64,000 bases of DNA from Symbiodinium natans. Taxonomy: Eukaryota > Sar > Dinophyceae > Suessiales > Symbiodiniaceae. Below are positions 31,530 to 43,137 of the stretch, piece by piece (position 1 is the first letter of the stretch; each line of letters begins with the position of its first letter). A program made the position numbers and the translations under genes. Below the pieces are notes generated by a model. The model had not been told where the DNA came from and made no database searches. It was given only the letters and a program-made list of their open reading frames with translations. The stretch is from contig CAJNDS010001802.1 of NCBI GenBank assembly GCA_905221605.1, positions 359,922-423,921 on the forward strand, written 5' to 3'.

Positions 31530-33368
31530 ATGCTCGCCCCAGCATTCTCCTTTGCGGCCTCGACTCCAGTCGCTCGAAGCCTGCAAGCGCAGAGCTTGGC
31601 GGAACCCGCAAAGCAATCTGCGCCTGGCAGCGCCCAACAGCCTGGAGCAACCCCGTCTTTCCTGGCGATGGCTGGGATCGCCGGCTTGGCAGGCCTGGCC
31701 CAGCGCACGAAGGCCACCAAGGCCACCAAGGCCAAGTTGACGGCTCGCAGATTCTCCTTTCAGATGCCCCAGATGCCCTTCATGCCACCACCGGACAAGA
31801 AGACCGTGATCATTACCGGAGCCTCGTCTGGCCTTGGCCTGGCTGCAGCTAAGGAGCTGGCAGCAACGGGGGAGTGGTATGTCATCATGGCCTGCCGGGA
31901 CTTCCAGAAGGCCGAGAAGGCAGCCAAGGAAGCGGGCATGTTTGCAGATTCCTATGAGGTGCTCCACTGCGACCTGGCCTCCAACCGCAGCGTTCGTCAC
32001 TTTGTGGAGGGATTCCACGCTTTGAACAGGCCCCTGGATGCACTTGTGTGCAATGCGGCCGTGTACTTCCCCAATGCGCACAAGCCGGGAATCTTCCTCC
32101 CGGGCCTTTTCGCAGGAGAGGGCCCTCGATATTCTGCCGATGGCCATGAGCTCAGCTTCGCGGCGAACTACCTCGGACACTTTCTGCTGTGCAACCTGCT
32201 TCTCGAAGACCTGAAGCGCAGCACGGTCAAGCCCGCACGGTGCGTTATCCTGGGCACAGTCACAGCGACCGTGAATGGCGCGGAGTTGGGAGGAATGATC
32301 CCTCCGCTCGCGCATGTTGGGAACTTCGAGGGGCTGGAAAAGGGCATGAAGGCACCCGTGTCCATGCTTGATGCGCATGAGTTCAATGGTGCCAAAGCCT
32401 ACAAGGACAGCAAGGTCTGTGATGTGATGCTCATGAAGGAGTTGCACCGCCGGTATCATGACCAGACGGGCATCGTCTTTACCTCCCTCTACCCAGGATG
32501 CATCGCAGAGACTGGGCTCTTCAGGGAGCACTACCCACTGTTCCAGCATCTCTTCCCGGCCTTCCACAAGTCCGTCACCCGCGCCTACGTCAGCCAAGAG
32601 GAGGCAGGCAAGCGCCTGGCAGCATGTGCTCCCTGCATATGAAATGTTATGTTGTTTTCTATTTTTCTATATTGTATTCCTGTGTAGGGCTTTGGTTCCC
32701 TAGTGTGTGGGGGGTCACACGTTGCTTCTTTGGGGTCTTCAAGCAAGCAGAGGCTTACCCCAGACCTCACACACCACCAAACCCCTAAGGTGGGGTTAGG
32801 GGAGTTCTTCGGATTTTGTTTTGTGCTTTGGGGTTTGGTGTTGTGTTGGGAGGTGCTTTGGTTTTGGAATTCTATTTGGAATTTCGGCGTGGGATTTGGG
32901 AGGTGCTTTGTGTTTTTTTTGGATCGTGTCATGGAGCATGGGGTTAGCTTGTCGGGTGTGCTTTGTGCATTGTGGGTTTGGAAGGGTTGATTTAGCAGGC
33001 GGGTTGAGAAATGGGGTGAAAGCGTACGGGTGGGGGTGGGGTCGGGAAATGAGTGTGCGGTCTGGGGCCAGCCACTGCTTTCGCCCTTAAGTGGAGAGAG
33101 CGGACCGCGTGCTGAGAGAGTTCACACCGAGGTTGCGGATGAGCGGTATGCGACCTCCGGCTCCTACTACAGCTGGGGAGGTGAGGCAGGAACGGGAGGA
33201 AGTGGAGGCAAGGATGCGGTGGAGAACAAGGACAAAGAGCTGGACTGGTTCATGAACTATGGCAGCTTCCGCACACTTTCCGTCGACGAGATCGGGGGAG
33301 AGGCTGCTGATGACGCCCGATGCCAGAAGTTGTGGGATCTCAGTGAGAGGCTTGTGCAGACCAGATAG
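31530..33368 (+). CDS. POR: Light-dependent protochlorophyllide oxidoreductase
   Basis: Reduces protochlorophyllide to chlorophyllide with NADPH and light, in the plastid. The CDS is 31530-32621 plus 33117-33368 (447 residues), stop TAG. The start is ATG at 31530; in-frame TTG lies at 31521. Residues 1-90 are Ala/Ser/Lys-rich with a hydrophobic stretch ([14 protein letters not shown]), consistent with a plastid-targeting presequence. Then follow the dinucleotide motif TGASSGLG (31815-31838), [20 protein letters not shown] and the catalytic Tyr-x-x-x-Lys YKDSK (32400-32414). The family C-terminus [16 protein letters not shown] and LWDLSERLV comes from exon 2. The intron 32622-33116 uses GC-AG (GCA|GCATGT ... 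CTGAG) in phase 0. A GT donor at 32626 with acceptor AG at 33119-33120 is also in frame, changing RV to AF. The upstream PPR exons end only about 150 bp before the start codon. Confidence 0.9.
32622..33116 (+). other. POR intron (GC-AG)
   Basis: Bounded by the conserved POR frame: GKRLA before and [11 protein letters not shown] after. T/G-rich (ttttgtgctttggggtttgg). It lacks the clean opposed telomere-like arms seen elsewhere. Confidence 0.65.
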
Positions 33369-34019
33369 GAGCTGCTTGGAGAAAATGAGAAGATGTGGAT
33401 GCAGGTGTCGATGCTTGCCATACGACGCCTGAACATCAACACATCCCCCTTTTTAATGTCTGAATTCGGTGCCAAAACCACGTTTCCGAGCTTCGGCTTG
33501 TTTCAAGATTGGGAGCTCGGCCGCCCCCCGTGAGCGGCCGGCCTCCTTGGCGTGTGGCCTGTGGCCGCTTTCTGCCTCTGCGCAGCGCCGCCGTTTCAAG
33601 TGGTTTTTGAAGCTCGGCCCGGCTACGGCCATGGCCTCCAGTCACCTGCAACTGTGTGTTCGAGGTCTGTATACCCCACTACCAGTAGCACTATTATATG
33701 TGAAGTGCCCCGAAGCCTTCCGGATGCAGGTGCTGTGCACATCTTTGCACCCTGCAGCAGTGCATGCAGGCATTGCCTGTCTCGCGCCTGCTGCTTTTGC
33801 GCCACAGTATTTGATTCATAAACTCCAGCCGTAGGCGCTCGCAACGAGCAAAAGGCCATGAGTGAAGACGTTCGTCCATGCACTGCTGGAACCTGACCAA
33901 ACTTAGTGAGAATCTCTTCGGCCCTTTACTAACATACAAGTTTCCTCCTTGCCATAGCCGCAGCTGCAGCCTTAATGGCTGCAGCCTTAATGGCTGTGTT
34001 TTGGTGGCTCGTCTCGTGA

Positions 34020-34110
34020 CTTGGCCCAGGCAGAGGGCTTGGCATTAGGCCACGCCCTCGGCAGCCTGCGGGACGTCGGCCACTGGCAGCGAGGCAGATG
34101 TCGGGTTCTT
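34020..34110 (+). CDS. Possible PPR fragment downstream of POR
   Basis: LGHALGSLRDVGHWQRGR resembles half a PPR unit (helix A followed by 'WQR'). It is isolated, with no clear splice sites; it may be a remnant of a second PPR gene. The rest of 33,370-34,630 shows nothing firm. Confidence 0.25.
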
Positions 34111-34555
34111 GTGCAGAAGCTGGCCATGTAGGTTCCGCATCAGCAGAGAAGGTGATGGTGGGAACTCGTGCGCACAGCCTTGGAGTTTGACCCCTCTGTT
34201 CTATTCCGTGCTTGGTCAACACACGTTTCGGGTTTTCGGGGCTAGGGTTGGACACAGTTTCATGTCTTGGAGTCTACGACTTTCACGGTTTTGGCTCTTG
34301 GCGAGATATTGCCCCTGTTGTGACGCTTGGGTTCAGGCTGCCATTTGGTGCAGGAGCCCGCGTTTGTGCCGTTGTAGGGGGTGAGGGCTTCGCAGAAGCG
34401 GCTTGAGAGGATGATCTGAAACCTGGAAGTGCGTGCCCTTGCGTGCTTCGAGGTGCATGGAGAGCTCCAAGTGGGGTCAAAAATGGCAAGACATCAGTCG
34501 ACATGAGTGCTTCTGTCCTTACTTGGGGGTCCTGGGCCCCGAATTCCACCGAAGT

Positions 34556-34865
34556 CCTGAACCCTAAGCCCCACACCCTGAACCCTAAACCCTAAACCCC
34601 AAACCCTAAACCCTAAACCCCCTGAACCTTGAAGACCCCTACGCCCTCGAAAAGAAACTCGAGGAGCTGCAGTCCCAGCGCACCCTCCTGACTGCTGAGG
34701 AGCAGTCCACGGCCCCCTGGCATAGCTACCTCTCTTCAGGGTTTAGGGTTTGGGGTTTAGGGTTTAGGGTTCAGGGTCTAGGGTTCAGGGTTTAGGGTTT
34801 AGGGTTCAGGGTTTAGGGTTCAGGGTTGGGGCCTTAGGGTTCAGGATTCAGGGTTTAGGTTGGGT
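34556..34865. repeat. CCCTAAA tract, exon, TTTAGGG tract
   Basis: CCCTAAA units at 34,556-34,622, then the exon at 34,635-34,738, then about fifteen TTTAGGG/TTCAGGG units at 34,738-34,865. The two tracts are complementary and flank one exon. Confidence 0.9.
34635..34738 (+). CDS. Exon, coiled-coil-like protein
   Basis: Phase-1 frame after ACCTTGAAG: DPYALEKKLEELQSQRTLLT, AEEQSTAPWHSYLSS, strongly helical and charged (heptad-like LEKKLEELQ). It is bounded downstream by the G-rich repeat intron. Host gene unknown; possibly the gene ending at 37,806. Confidence 0.55.
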
Positions 34866-36209
34866 TGAGGGCATAGCGTCGTTGCAGGGCTAGGACCCAT
34901 CAGCTGCTATGTGTTTTTTCTTCTGGTGCTGCCTTCGCCTTGTACTCGATAAGATATATTATATGCCCCTTTCAAGAGAAAGAGGCATCCCTTTTTATAT
35001 TTTGCATTCCTAGGTTTATTTGGGGCCCAGTAGAGGTTCTTCATGACATCGCACGTCGTGTCTAAGGGTCGGAGGTTGTCTCGGCGAAGGCGTGCCAGTC
35101 ATAGACGGATCATACAAGACGCGATCCCAGGGAGCCCAAGATTCCGGCTGTAAGGGGTATACAGGCTGGTTTTAAAATTCGGACTTCTATATGACTATAT
35201 GGTTCCATCAAGGTATTTTGGGTTTCTTCCTTAAGGCTGTGCGGGGCATTGGGCTTCCAGGGTACCGGGCCTGACATGTCAACCGACACAGCAATTGCCC
35301 GAACAAGGTCATCTCCATGTACGTGGCTTCGTGAGCACAAGTTCATGACCCCACACTCTGGCGCTTCATTCGCGGATTCTTCAACATGATGCAGGGGCTG
35401 TGAAGATCGTGGCCGTTGCATGCAGCATAAACCCGAAGCCTAAAAATAATGGTTTGCCTCCGTGCCTGTCAGTAGACATGTGGCTGCTCGAACAAAGACT
35501 TCTGGCAGCAGCCAGTTCTTACTTTGCGGTGGCGTTGCAGCTTGCTTTGCAGCTTCCCACCTTGTGCAGGGGTGCGGTTTACGGGGTTCAGTCTAAGCTT
35601 TTTGGGCTCAGGGAGTTGTAGGGTTGAGGGTTGAGGGTTTAGGCCCAAGCTTTGCCGCCCAGTTTTCCATCTGTGAGAGATGCAAGAAAGCCGCCAGTCG
35701 GAGCAAAGACAGAAGCCCCGAACCCTTGTTCGCAGGGTGCCAACTTGGAATGGTTGTGGTTTCTCCTATCGCTTAATTCTAGGATCCCCTCCCCCCCTTC
35801 CCCCCCCCCCCCCCCCCCCCAAAATTCTAGGATCCCCTCCCCCCCCCCCCCTACGCGCAAGAAATCGTTGAGGGTGGTTGAATTATATGCCTGGCGAAAG
35901 GTTTAGGGGTTTGAGGTTCAGGCTCAGGTTGGGTTCTCCATCATCTGAGCTTCGCAATGGCTTCGGTTGGGGCGTTTAGATGTAAACTTTTGCTTTCGCA
36001 GTGAGAAATCCTTCGGGTTTAGGAGGGCTCCAGAACCGACATCGTTGGCGATTCTCCTCGAACCGAACACCACACTTCGTACACCCGAAGCCACGAAGCA
36101 GCAGAAGGGGTCTTCGTGTCGCGCCTGATTTCCTCAAGCCCCGAAGACCCTACATCACAACCCCCAAACCCTAAGCTCCAGACCCAAAGTCCCAGAGTCC
36201 CAGAGTCCC

Positions 36210-36370
36210 AAAGCCCCTAAACCCTAAACCCTAAACCCTAAACCCTAAACCCTAAACCCCAAGCCCTAAGCCCCAACAAACCCCCAAATTCCCCAACCCC
36301 AAGCCCTAAGCCCCAACAAACCCCCAACTTCCCCAACCCCAAGCCCTAAGCCCCAACAAACCTCCAAATC
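36210..36370. repeat. CCCTAAA repeats and 37-bp duplicate
   Basis: Five perfect CCCTAAA units, followed by a tandem segment (ccccaagccctaagccccaa, caaacccccaa) repeated three times. Confidence 0.9.
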
Positions 36371-36390
36371 CCCCAGCCCTCAAACCATAG

Positions 36391-36447
36391 GCTGTGGAGG
36401 GCCTAGTCGAGCTCGGTGCCGCCAAGCAGGCCAACAGTCGCCCTGAA
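36391..36447 (+). CDS. Exon (AVEGLVELGAAKQANSRPE)
   Basis: Acceptor AAACCATAG and GC donor GAA|GCAGGG bracket 19 codons, phase 0. CCCTAAA-type repeat precedes it and GGGTTCAGGGTTTATAGGG follows. Possibly the same gene as the 34.6 kb exon. Confidence 0.5.
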
Positions 36448-36694
36448 GCAGGGTTCAGGGTTTATAGGGCTTTAGGGTATACAGAGTTAAGGGTATTAGG
36501 GTTCTGGGTTTACGGTTTTAGGGCGAGCTGAGATTGAAGGATTTTCGTGGGGTTTAAGGACTTAGTGGCTTCGTGGTGGGATTTGGGGGCTTAGTTGTTG
36601 CTTTCGGGATTGGACTAATGACCCAGGGTTGCCGAACACCCAGCACAGCACACCCAGAGACATGAGAGACCAAACACCTTGGAAGCCCAAAAGG

Positions 36695-37115
36695 GTTTAG
36701 GGTTAGGGTTTAGGGTTTAGGGTCTAGGGTCTAGGGTCTAGGGTTTAGGGTTTAGGGTTTAGGGTTTAGGGTATAGGGTTTAGGGAAACCTGGCACTCGC
36801 CCCGGTCCTAAAGGTTTAGCGTTTAGGGTTTAGGGTTTATCAACCTAGAACTGGTTTGGGGCTTCATTGGGGTAGGTTCGGGTTTCGGGTTTTAGGGTAT
36901 GGCCGCCCAAGGCTGCCTTAGCACAAAACCCGACACCACACAGGCTTTGCCCAACAGGATCCCCTGAACCTGAAACAATATATATCCCCTAAACCCTGAG
37001 CCCTAAACCCTAAACCGTAGAACCTAAGCCCTAAACCCTAAACCCTAAACCCTAAGCCCTAAGCCCTAAGCCCTAAGCCCTAAGCCCTAAGCCCTAAACC
37101 CTAAAAACCCTAAAC
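36695..37115. repeat. TTTAGGG tract then CCCTAAA/CCCTAAG tract
   Basis: About twelve TTTAGGG/TCTAGGG units (36,695-36,785, 36,820-36,838) followed by about eighteen CCCTAAA/CCCTAAG units (36,985-37,115). The order G-rich then C-rich fits a single intron with complementary ends. Confidence 0.9.
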
Positions 37116-37296
37116 GTATGCTTCGTGGTGGAAGGCTGCGGTGAGCCTGCACTCGGAGATCAAGTTTGTGTTGTGCGGCGTCCTTGGTCGAGATCTATTT
37201 TCTTTCTCCCTGCTAGACAGACCGCTGAGGTCTCCGTTGTGTCTCGGCGTGGATAAGATTCGCCTGGACCTTGGACTAAATTCGTGAGGGAGCTCC
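37115..37296 (+). CDS. Exon-like segment, unrecognised
   Basis: One frame reads YASWWKAAVSLHSEIKFVLC, GVLGRDLFSFSLLDRPLRSP, LCLGVDKIRLDLGLNS and stop. Composition is protein-like; splice sites are not clear, and the exon may be only the AAVSLHSEIK part. It directly follows the CCCTAAA tract. Confidence 0.35.
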
Positions 37297-37725
37297 AAGA
37301 ACCATGGGAGCCATGCTTCCCGATGCTGGACATGCGATGGGCAGCAATGCTCATTGCAGGCGAGTGACGAGAGAGCTGCACGGCGCGAGGTGGGGGGTTT
37401 GCACTGACAGCCCGGCACAGATGTTAACTTGATCCTGTCAGGCGCGCATCTCTGCTTCACGAAGCTTCCAGGAGGGAAAGCTCCGCCAGACGGCGGGGAA
37501 CTTAACTATCTGCCATGTACATCCGGTTTTCCAAATCAGGGTCTCTTTTCGTGCTCGAAGTTCTTAAGGCTGCAGCTGCTCCAGGGCTTCCCCTCTGTCC
37601 CCAATCTAAACTCTGGGCCTCCAAGGGGCCTAGGATTATGGATGTGTAGTACTCCTGTTCTCTTGTTGTTTTGGTTAGGATCCTGTGAGATTGACAAACT
37701 GCACCCTTGACACGTTTCACTGCAG

Positions 37726-37806
37726 GCTCACAAACTGGGAAGCCGCATCGAAAAGCTGGGCAGCAAGCGCTTGCCAGCTGGCCGCAGCTTTCTTGGACGT
37801 TCATAG
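37726..37806 (+). CDS. Terminal exon (AHKLGSRIEKLGSKRL...)
   Basis: Acceptor ACACGTTTCACTGCAG, then AHKLGSRIEKLGSKRLPAGR, SFLGRS and TAG (37804-37806). A basic C-terminus. Likely end of the 34.6-37.8 kb gene; family unknown. Confidence 0.55.
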   Translation, partial: AHKLGSRIEKLGSKRLPAGRSFLGRS

Positions 37807-38555
37807 GAGCCATCAGTAGGACGTAGGACCCCGCAGCCCCTGAACCTTTGAGGCCTAATCTCTGAACGCTGAAAGCCCTCAAGCCCCTGAAGCCCCTGAA
37901 GCCCTGAGCCCCAAAGCCTTCAGGCTGCAAGAGGCTTTTCTTCAGCTCGGGCCCCGGTTTTGGATGAATGGTAAGGTCAAGGTTAAGGCGGTTTCGGCAA
38001 GTCTTGGGATGCCTTGCAGAAGTTTAGCGTTTCGGGTTCAGGGGTCAGGACGGTCAGGGGTCAGAGTTTCTTTGGAGTTTCGGATTGTTTCGCGTTTGAG
38101 GGTTTAGGGTGCAATGTGAAAAGCATCTGTTCACACGGCAGCCTTTCCAAGCTGGCCTGCCTGAAGGCCTACTTGGCAAGAAGACCAAGATTGCCCGAAA
38201 CACGGAAACCCCAAATCCAAGCATTCCCAACGCCCCTGCAAGCGCCCGAAGGTGGCTCCAACAGGCCCAAGACCAAAGCGGCTTGAGGAGGCCCACCCAT
38301 GGGACTTCAGTAGGGATTTTGCAACTCAGCTATCCTCCAGGGTCTCCTGTACTCCTCCACTTCCCAGCCCCCCGGCCTTCCCAGCCTTACTGAATGCGCG
38401 CAGTCATCCTCACACAGATGATCCCTATAGAACCCTCCAGTGACAAGCAAGTTGCTAAGTTCCAGTATTGGCATCCTCTTAGTCGGCATGGAAATCTGAG
38501 TTGGGGAGGGGAGGCAGTGTAGGTTCAGTGATCAGGAGCTAAATGACGTTGAGGG

Positions 38556-38640
38556 TTTCCGAAATAAGGGGTACCTTATTGGGCCCTTGCAAAAAGGACA
38601 AGGGTCCCCTTCATTGTGGGTCTAAATTAGGGGTCGCTTG
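38556..38640 (+). mobile_element. Short inverted-repeat element, family B, copy 5
   Basis: ggtttccgaaataaggggta, ccttattgggcccttgcaaa ... gggtccccttc; matches copies at 16.4 and 49.0 kb. Confidence 0.5.
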
Positions 38641-38967
38641 TTTGGATTGGAGAGCTGGGGGGCTTTCGCCGTGGTGCTTCGCGGGCGTAAGGGGCTTGGG
38701 GGTTCGGGGACAGAGCTCCTTCAGGGCACCCCTACGCGGTGCGGAGTATGCATGAGCCTGACAGTCTACGGAAAACCCCCGAATCAGAAATCAACCCTAA
38801 GACCCTCGAACCCGAAAACCTAGGGGCCCTAAGCAATTCCCTGAAAGGAACCTTGTGAGGTTCCTCATACCCGAATTCCTTGCCAAGACAAACCTTCAAC
38901 CACCCCAAACCGCGAGCCCTAAACCCTAGACCCCAAACCCTAAACCCGATGTAAACCAACAACAAGT

Positions 38968-39036
38968 CGAGGAGGAACCAGCTCCTGGCGGCCTCGGCGG
39001 AGCAGGTCTGGGCGATGCGCCGGGACCCGAGCAAGG
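38968..39036 (+). CDS. Exon (SRRNQLLAASAEQVWAMRRD)
   Basis: After CCAACAACAAG the frame reads SRRNQLLAASAEQVWAMRRD, PSK. CCCTAAA-type repeats precede it and GGGTTT-type follow. Opens the 38.9-43.2 kb gene as far as I can see; family not recognised. Confidence 0.5.
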
Positions 39037-39079
39037 GGCTTTGGGTTTTTTTGGGGTTCAAGGGTTTGAGGGTTTTGGG

Positions 39080-39178
39080 TTGGGATGTTCCCCCCTAAAC
39101 TAGCAGTGCTTAGTAGGGATTATACTAGGGGGTACTAGAATCCCTGCTAAGGACTGCTAGTATAAGGCGGAACTTCCC
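39080..39178. mobile_element. Palindromic MITE-like element, family A, copy 2
   Basis: TTGGGATGTTCCCCCCTAAA, CTAGCAGTGCTTAG ... CTAAGGACTGCTAGTATAAG, GCGGAACTTCCC; nearly complete hairpin. Confidence 0.7.
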
Positions 39179-39497
39179 GAGCTTAAGGTTTTTTTGGGTT
39201 CAAGGGCTTTGGGTGCTTGCTTTTTTTGAGGGACTGTATGTTTCTGGTGCAGGGCGTTAGACTTTGGTTTAACATAAGAAGCCCTGAGGGCTTTGTATCG
39301 GCAGGGTTGCACTTTGGGTTTCAGGATTTAATTTGGGGCTTGGAGGTTTTGTATAGGGCTGCATAGTTATGGCTCTGGCGTTTCGCAGTTTGGTCGGCTT
39401 AGGATTTCGGTCTTTGACGCTCATATCTCATGATGGGCCTCCTTAAATGAAGCGGACCGTATGCACTCAGGGAAGGGAAGCCCAGGACCTCTTCATC

Positions 39498-39578
39498 TTG
39501 GGATGTTCTCCCTTATACTGCCAGTCCTTGTAGGGATGATTCTACTAAGGACTGTTAGTATAAGGGGGAACATCCCAA
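39498..39578. mobile_element. Palindromic MITE-like element, family A, copy 3
   Basis: TTGGGATGTTCTCCCTTATA, CTGCCAGTCCTTGTAGG ... CTAAGGACTGTTAGTATAAG, GGGGAACATCCCAA. The cleanest copy, with about 35-bp inverted arms. Only 320 bp from copy 2. Confidence 0.75.
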
Positions 39579-39642
39579 TCTTCATTCCCCTTCCTGGGTT
39601 GTTCACCACCCTGACATCCAATCCGATCTTGTCTGCCACCAG

Positions 39643-39680
39643 GTCGGCACAATTGCCTATGCCAATGTCTCTCCTCACGC
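39643..39680 (+). CDS. Possible exon (VGTIAYANVSPH)
   Basis: Acceptor CTTGTCTGCCACCAG, then VGTIAYANVSPH in phase 0. Short; same presumed gene as 38,968. Confidence 0.35.
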
Positions 39681-40008
39681 TAATCATTCATCGTAGAGCT
39701 GTCGTCAAGCAACATGCGGGGGTGACCCAGACTCAGGAAGCGCCTTCAGTCATTTTTTGGATCGTCCCCTGATATTCCCCCAGTGGCTGCGGTGAGAAGG
39801 CTCCGTAGAGAAGATTGCGTATTCCATCCTGACACAGACAAAGAGGCCCAATCTGGCAGTGTTGGTGGTCACTTTAATAAGACATGGTTTAGCACAGCGT
39901 CTTATATGACTATTCTTGATCTTACTATTATTAGTATTAGTATCATCATTATTCTAATTAGTATTAGTATGAGTTTTATGATTATGATTATTATTCTTCT
40001 TCTTGCAG

Positions 40009-40062
40009 CACTGCTGAGGCTCCGACGCGAAGAGGCGGTCCATGCAGCAGGCGCCCTTGTGA
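40009..40062 (+). CDS. Exon (LLRLRREEAVHAAGALVK)
   Basis: Excellent acceptor TTATTCTTCTTCTTGCAG, then LLRLRREEAVHAAGALVK to a GTTGTG donor (the frame otherwise stops at 40,085). Helical and basic. Confidence 0.5.
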
Positions 40063-40843
40063 AGGTTGTGACAAGGAACTCGTGACAAGGAACTCACGTT
40101 GGGCTCTGTGCAGATCGCTTCAAGAGTTGCCAGGCGGAACGCTGGCAACGAGACAACGACAGTATTCTCCTTTACTTCGTCATGGAACGTCTTGCGCCCA
40201 ATGTGAGGGCAATGAAATGCCTTGACATGTACAGGCTTAAGGATCTTAAGGACTTAGAGCCGTCTGGGTGTTACGGCACAAAGCCCAGAACCGAAGTTAT
40301 AAGAAATTCGCAAGTCCCTCAACACTCGAAGCCCCCAGACTGAGGCTGGAATGCTTCTGCTGCACAAAGTATGCGACAGAATGCCCAGGGACTGAGGAGC
40401 TTCGGTTGCAATGGCACCCTAAGCATTGGAAACATCATTGCTCTTCGGTCTTGAGCTTTGATATTATTGTTGCAAATGTTACAACCCTTTGAGCTATTCC
40501 GTTTTTGTCGATCCTGAACACTTAACACAGGCACTGAAGTCCTAAACCCCAAAGTACCTGCTCCATCCTAGATCCCCTAAACGCCCTAGCCCCGCCGTCC
40601 TTCGATTGCTGTGCTTTGCGGCGCGTGAGCCAAGGAAGATGGAGGACTGGCAGCTTGTGTTTCTGAGGCTTCCCTCAGGTTTTAGGGCTGAGGTTTGCAG
40701 CATTTTATTTTGTTTTTGGCGGGGGGTCTCCACCCTCGAAACAGGTTCTACAAGATGCGAGCAGGATGTGGGGGGTGGAGAGGGATGCCCTGTTGTATGG
40801 AGATCATTGTGTTCTCAGCCTCTCGGCCGATTCTCTTCCGCAG

Positions 40844-40900
40844 CTGCTGCAGCGGTAGACAGGGCGGTCGCTCATGGCACGAAGTATGACCCGTATGCAG
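40844..40900 (+). CDS. Exon (AAAVDRAVAHGTKYDPYA)
   Basis: Acceptor GATTCTCTTCCGCAG, phase 1, AAAVDRAVAHGTKYDPYA, with TTTAGGG-type sequence after it (41,000). Same presumed gene. Confidence 0.45.
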
Positions 40901-41244
40901 GATGGGATGCTAGACGATCCGCAAGTCCACCGTTAGACCAAGACGACTCTTGATGAGATCGGTACAAATGCAACGACTTCCGGACCTTTCAAGCTTCGAA
41001 GGGTTTAGGGTTTAAGGGTTCAGGGTGTCGCTATGCGCCATCCTACCGCCCTCGGTCCCGCTTCTGTCGCACAAAGCGAGAGTCGAGGTTCATCAGCTTC
41101 AAAATGCCTAGCCCTTGAGCCCCGAAAACTCTCGGATACCCACCCTTTCCAGAACCCCCCCCCCCCCCGAACACCCAGGAAGCCAAACCTCCCACACGCC
41201 AAGCCTCTTACACGCTGATTCTTCAGCTGTCTTGGGCTCCTTAT

Positions 41245-41409
41245 GATCGCCATGGTCCGCGCCAAGCTACGCCGGTCTGCGCTGGGCCTGGCCCGGTCCT
41301 CCGTTTCCTGCCGCCCCCTGCCTTCTTTTGGGGGATTAGGGGCTGCCGGGGCTTGGGAGCTTTACAGGCTTGACATTGGGAGCTATGCCCGAGGCCGTTG
41401 TTGTTAACT
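41245..41409 (+). CDS. Possible small ORF/exon
   Basis: ATG-initiated 54-codon frame: MIAMVRAKLRRSALGLARSS, VSCRPLPSFGGLGAAGAWEL, YRLDIGSYARGRCC, TAA. Protein-like but without splice evidence; may be chance. 41,420-42,780 otherwise holds no firm exon (weak candidates near 41,870 and 42,660). Confidence 0.25.
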
Positions 41410-42788
41410 ACTGTGAATGTGTGTGACGTTATATGCACAGACATGCAGACATGCTCAAGTATGAAATCGTAGGTACGCAGGACACGAAAAGACGGACAAC
41501 CAAGTAAAGCTGGAACCTGCCCCTTCGGTACTGATGTCTTCAGAGTTTTGGAGGGGTTTAGGGCTTAAAGCCCCAAACCCGAAAGCTGCATATCACCTTT
41601 TGACGCTGAGGATCGCAAAGCCTCTGGCGGTGGCGCTTCCACTTGGCGTGTGCAGGCCCAGGGTTCATAGTCAGGGCTTCGCGCGGGATTGGGCAGGTGC
41701 AGGGTTCTAAGATATTTGGGCTTCAGAAAGTTGGGGTTTGCGGTCCAGGACGTAGGGTTACCCCAATTAGGGTTACGGCTGTGGGTTTCGGGATGTCTGG
41801 GTGTTGTGAGGTGGGCCTTCAGGTCTAGAGTCTAGAGTTTGCCGATGGGATGTTTTTTCTGGGTTGAGGCTTTAAAGGCTTCTGAGTGCGTGGAAGTACC
41901 CTATGATAGAGCGGAGAAGCTCTGCCGTTTTTTGTCGCTTGATTTCGGATGTGCCGGGTCGTGGAGGATGAGTTTGCCTGACTTGATGGACACTATGGCT
42001 TCCTGTAACAGGGATTGTAACCTGACACCCTACACCTGTGTGTTCGCCTACAGGGCCTGAGCTTTCCTGTAGGACACTGAATATTATCGGGCCCATCCAA
42101 GCAAGTGGCACCCCGGACCCCGGATCTTGAGACGGCAGGCAGCAAGCAGTGCTGGACCACCTGACAAGAAGTACAGCAAGGGTCATGATCTTCAGAGCAG
42201 CCTGTGTTTTCCCAACGCCTTATAGGGCCCCAAAGCCCCCAAAGCCAGGGAAGTGGGGTTGCGTCCTTGGTTGCGGAACAGGCTTTTGCTCCTTCTTGGT
42301 GCCCCTACGCTGCTCCGACGGCGCACGAAGGCAAGGCATGGTTGGGAGATCTCGAGGTTCGACGCTAGCAGAGGTAGCCGCGCCTTGTAATTCGCGGAGG
42401 TCAGACCCTTGTTTTAGTATCTGCGCTGTGTGTCATCCTCGTCCTCATCATCGTCCTCAGCGGCTAAGCTGAATTCTGGTAAGGTAGAACTACACTAAAA
42501 GAAGGCATTGAGCATCCATGCCCCCCAGCCACCCTCATTCAAAACCGACATGCCTGGCATGTCAAGCAGGACCTTCTTCACAGCAGCTCCGTTTCAGGCG
42601 CGAGCCCGAAATCCAGGCTTCTTGGCAACGGAGTATAGGATTGTGCTTGTTGTTAGAGAAGGGTTGGGCAAATAAGGCGGTAATGAGAGCCTTACGCGGC
42701 ATAATTGTGAAAGCGGCCCAGTTACTACAGAACATGTCGTCAACCATGCGACCACTGGACTGCCCTGTCTGAGGCTCTGCGCCCACAG

Positions 42789-42838
42789 CGCGACGCTTGG
42801 TCAACGAAGCAGGCTTCGAGGCCCTGGGCATGAAAGCA
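42789..42838 (+). CDS. Exon (RRLVNEAGFEALGMKAR)
   Basis: Acceptor GCGCCCACAG, then RRLVNEAGFEALGMKAR with G/C-ending codons; end uncertain. Penultimate visible exon of the 38.9-43.2 kb gene. Confidence 0.5.
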
Positions 42839-43137
42839 CGGGCCACCACCCCAAACAAGCTGAGGGTTCGGCTTGGACTTCCCCACAATCCTTTGATCCC
42901 AAGGCCCAATATAGCTTATTCTGCTCACCATGAGCCACAAAGCGTCCCAGATCAAGTGCTCAGCCACCATCTGCGAACTCCCGGTTCCCAAAAGACCTCC
43001 CCGACCTTCAATCCCAGGATTTAGCTTCTTCCCCCAAGACCCTCTTTGGGTGCCTGTGCTAGTAATTAGGGTACCCCCCCCCCTCCAATTTTGAACCCTC
43101 AACCTTGAAGAAACCCCACCACCCTGAAAACTGCCAG

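Noticed and set aside
31386..32597. 403-residue minus-strand ORF
   Set aside because: Antisense shadow of the POR exon, whose + frame has all family motifs.
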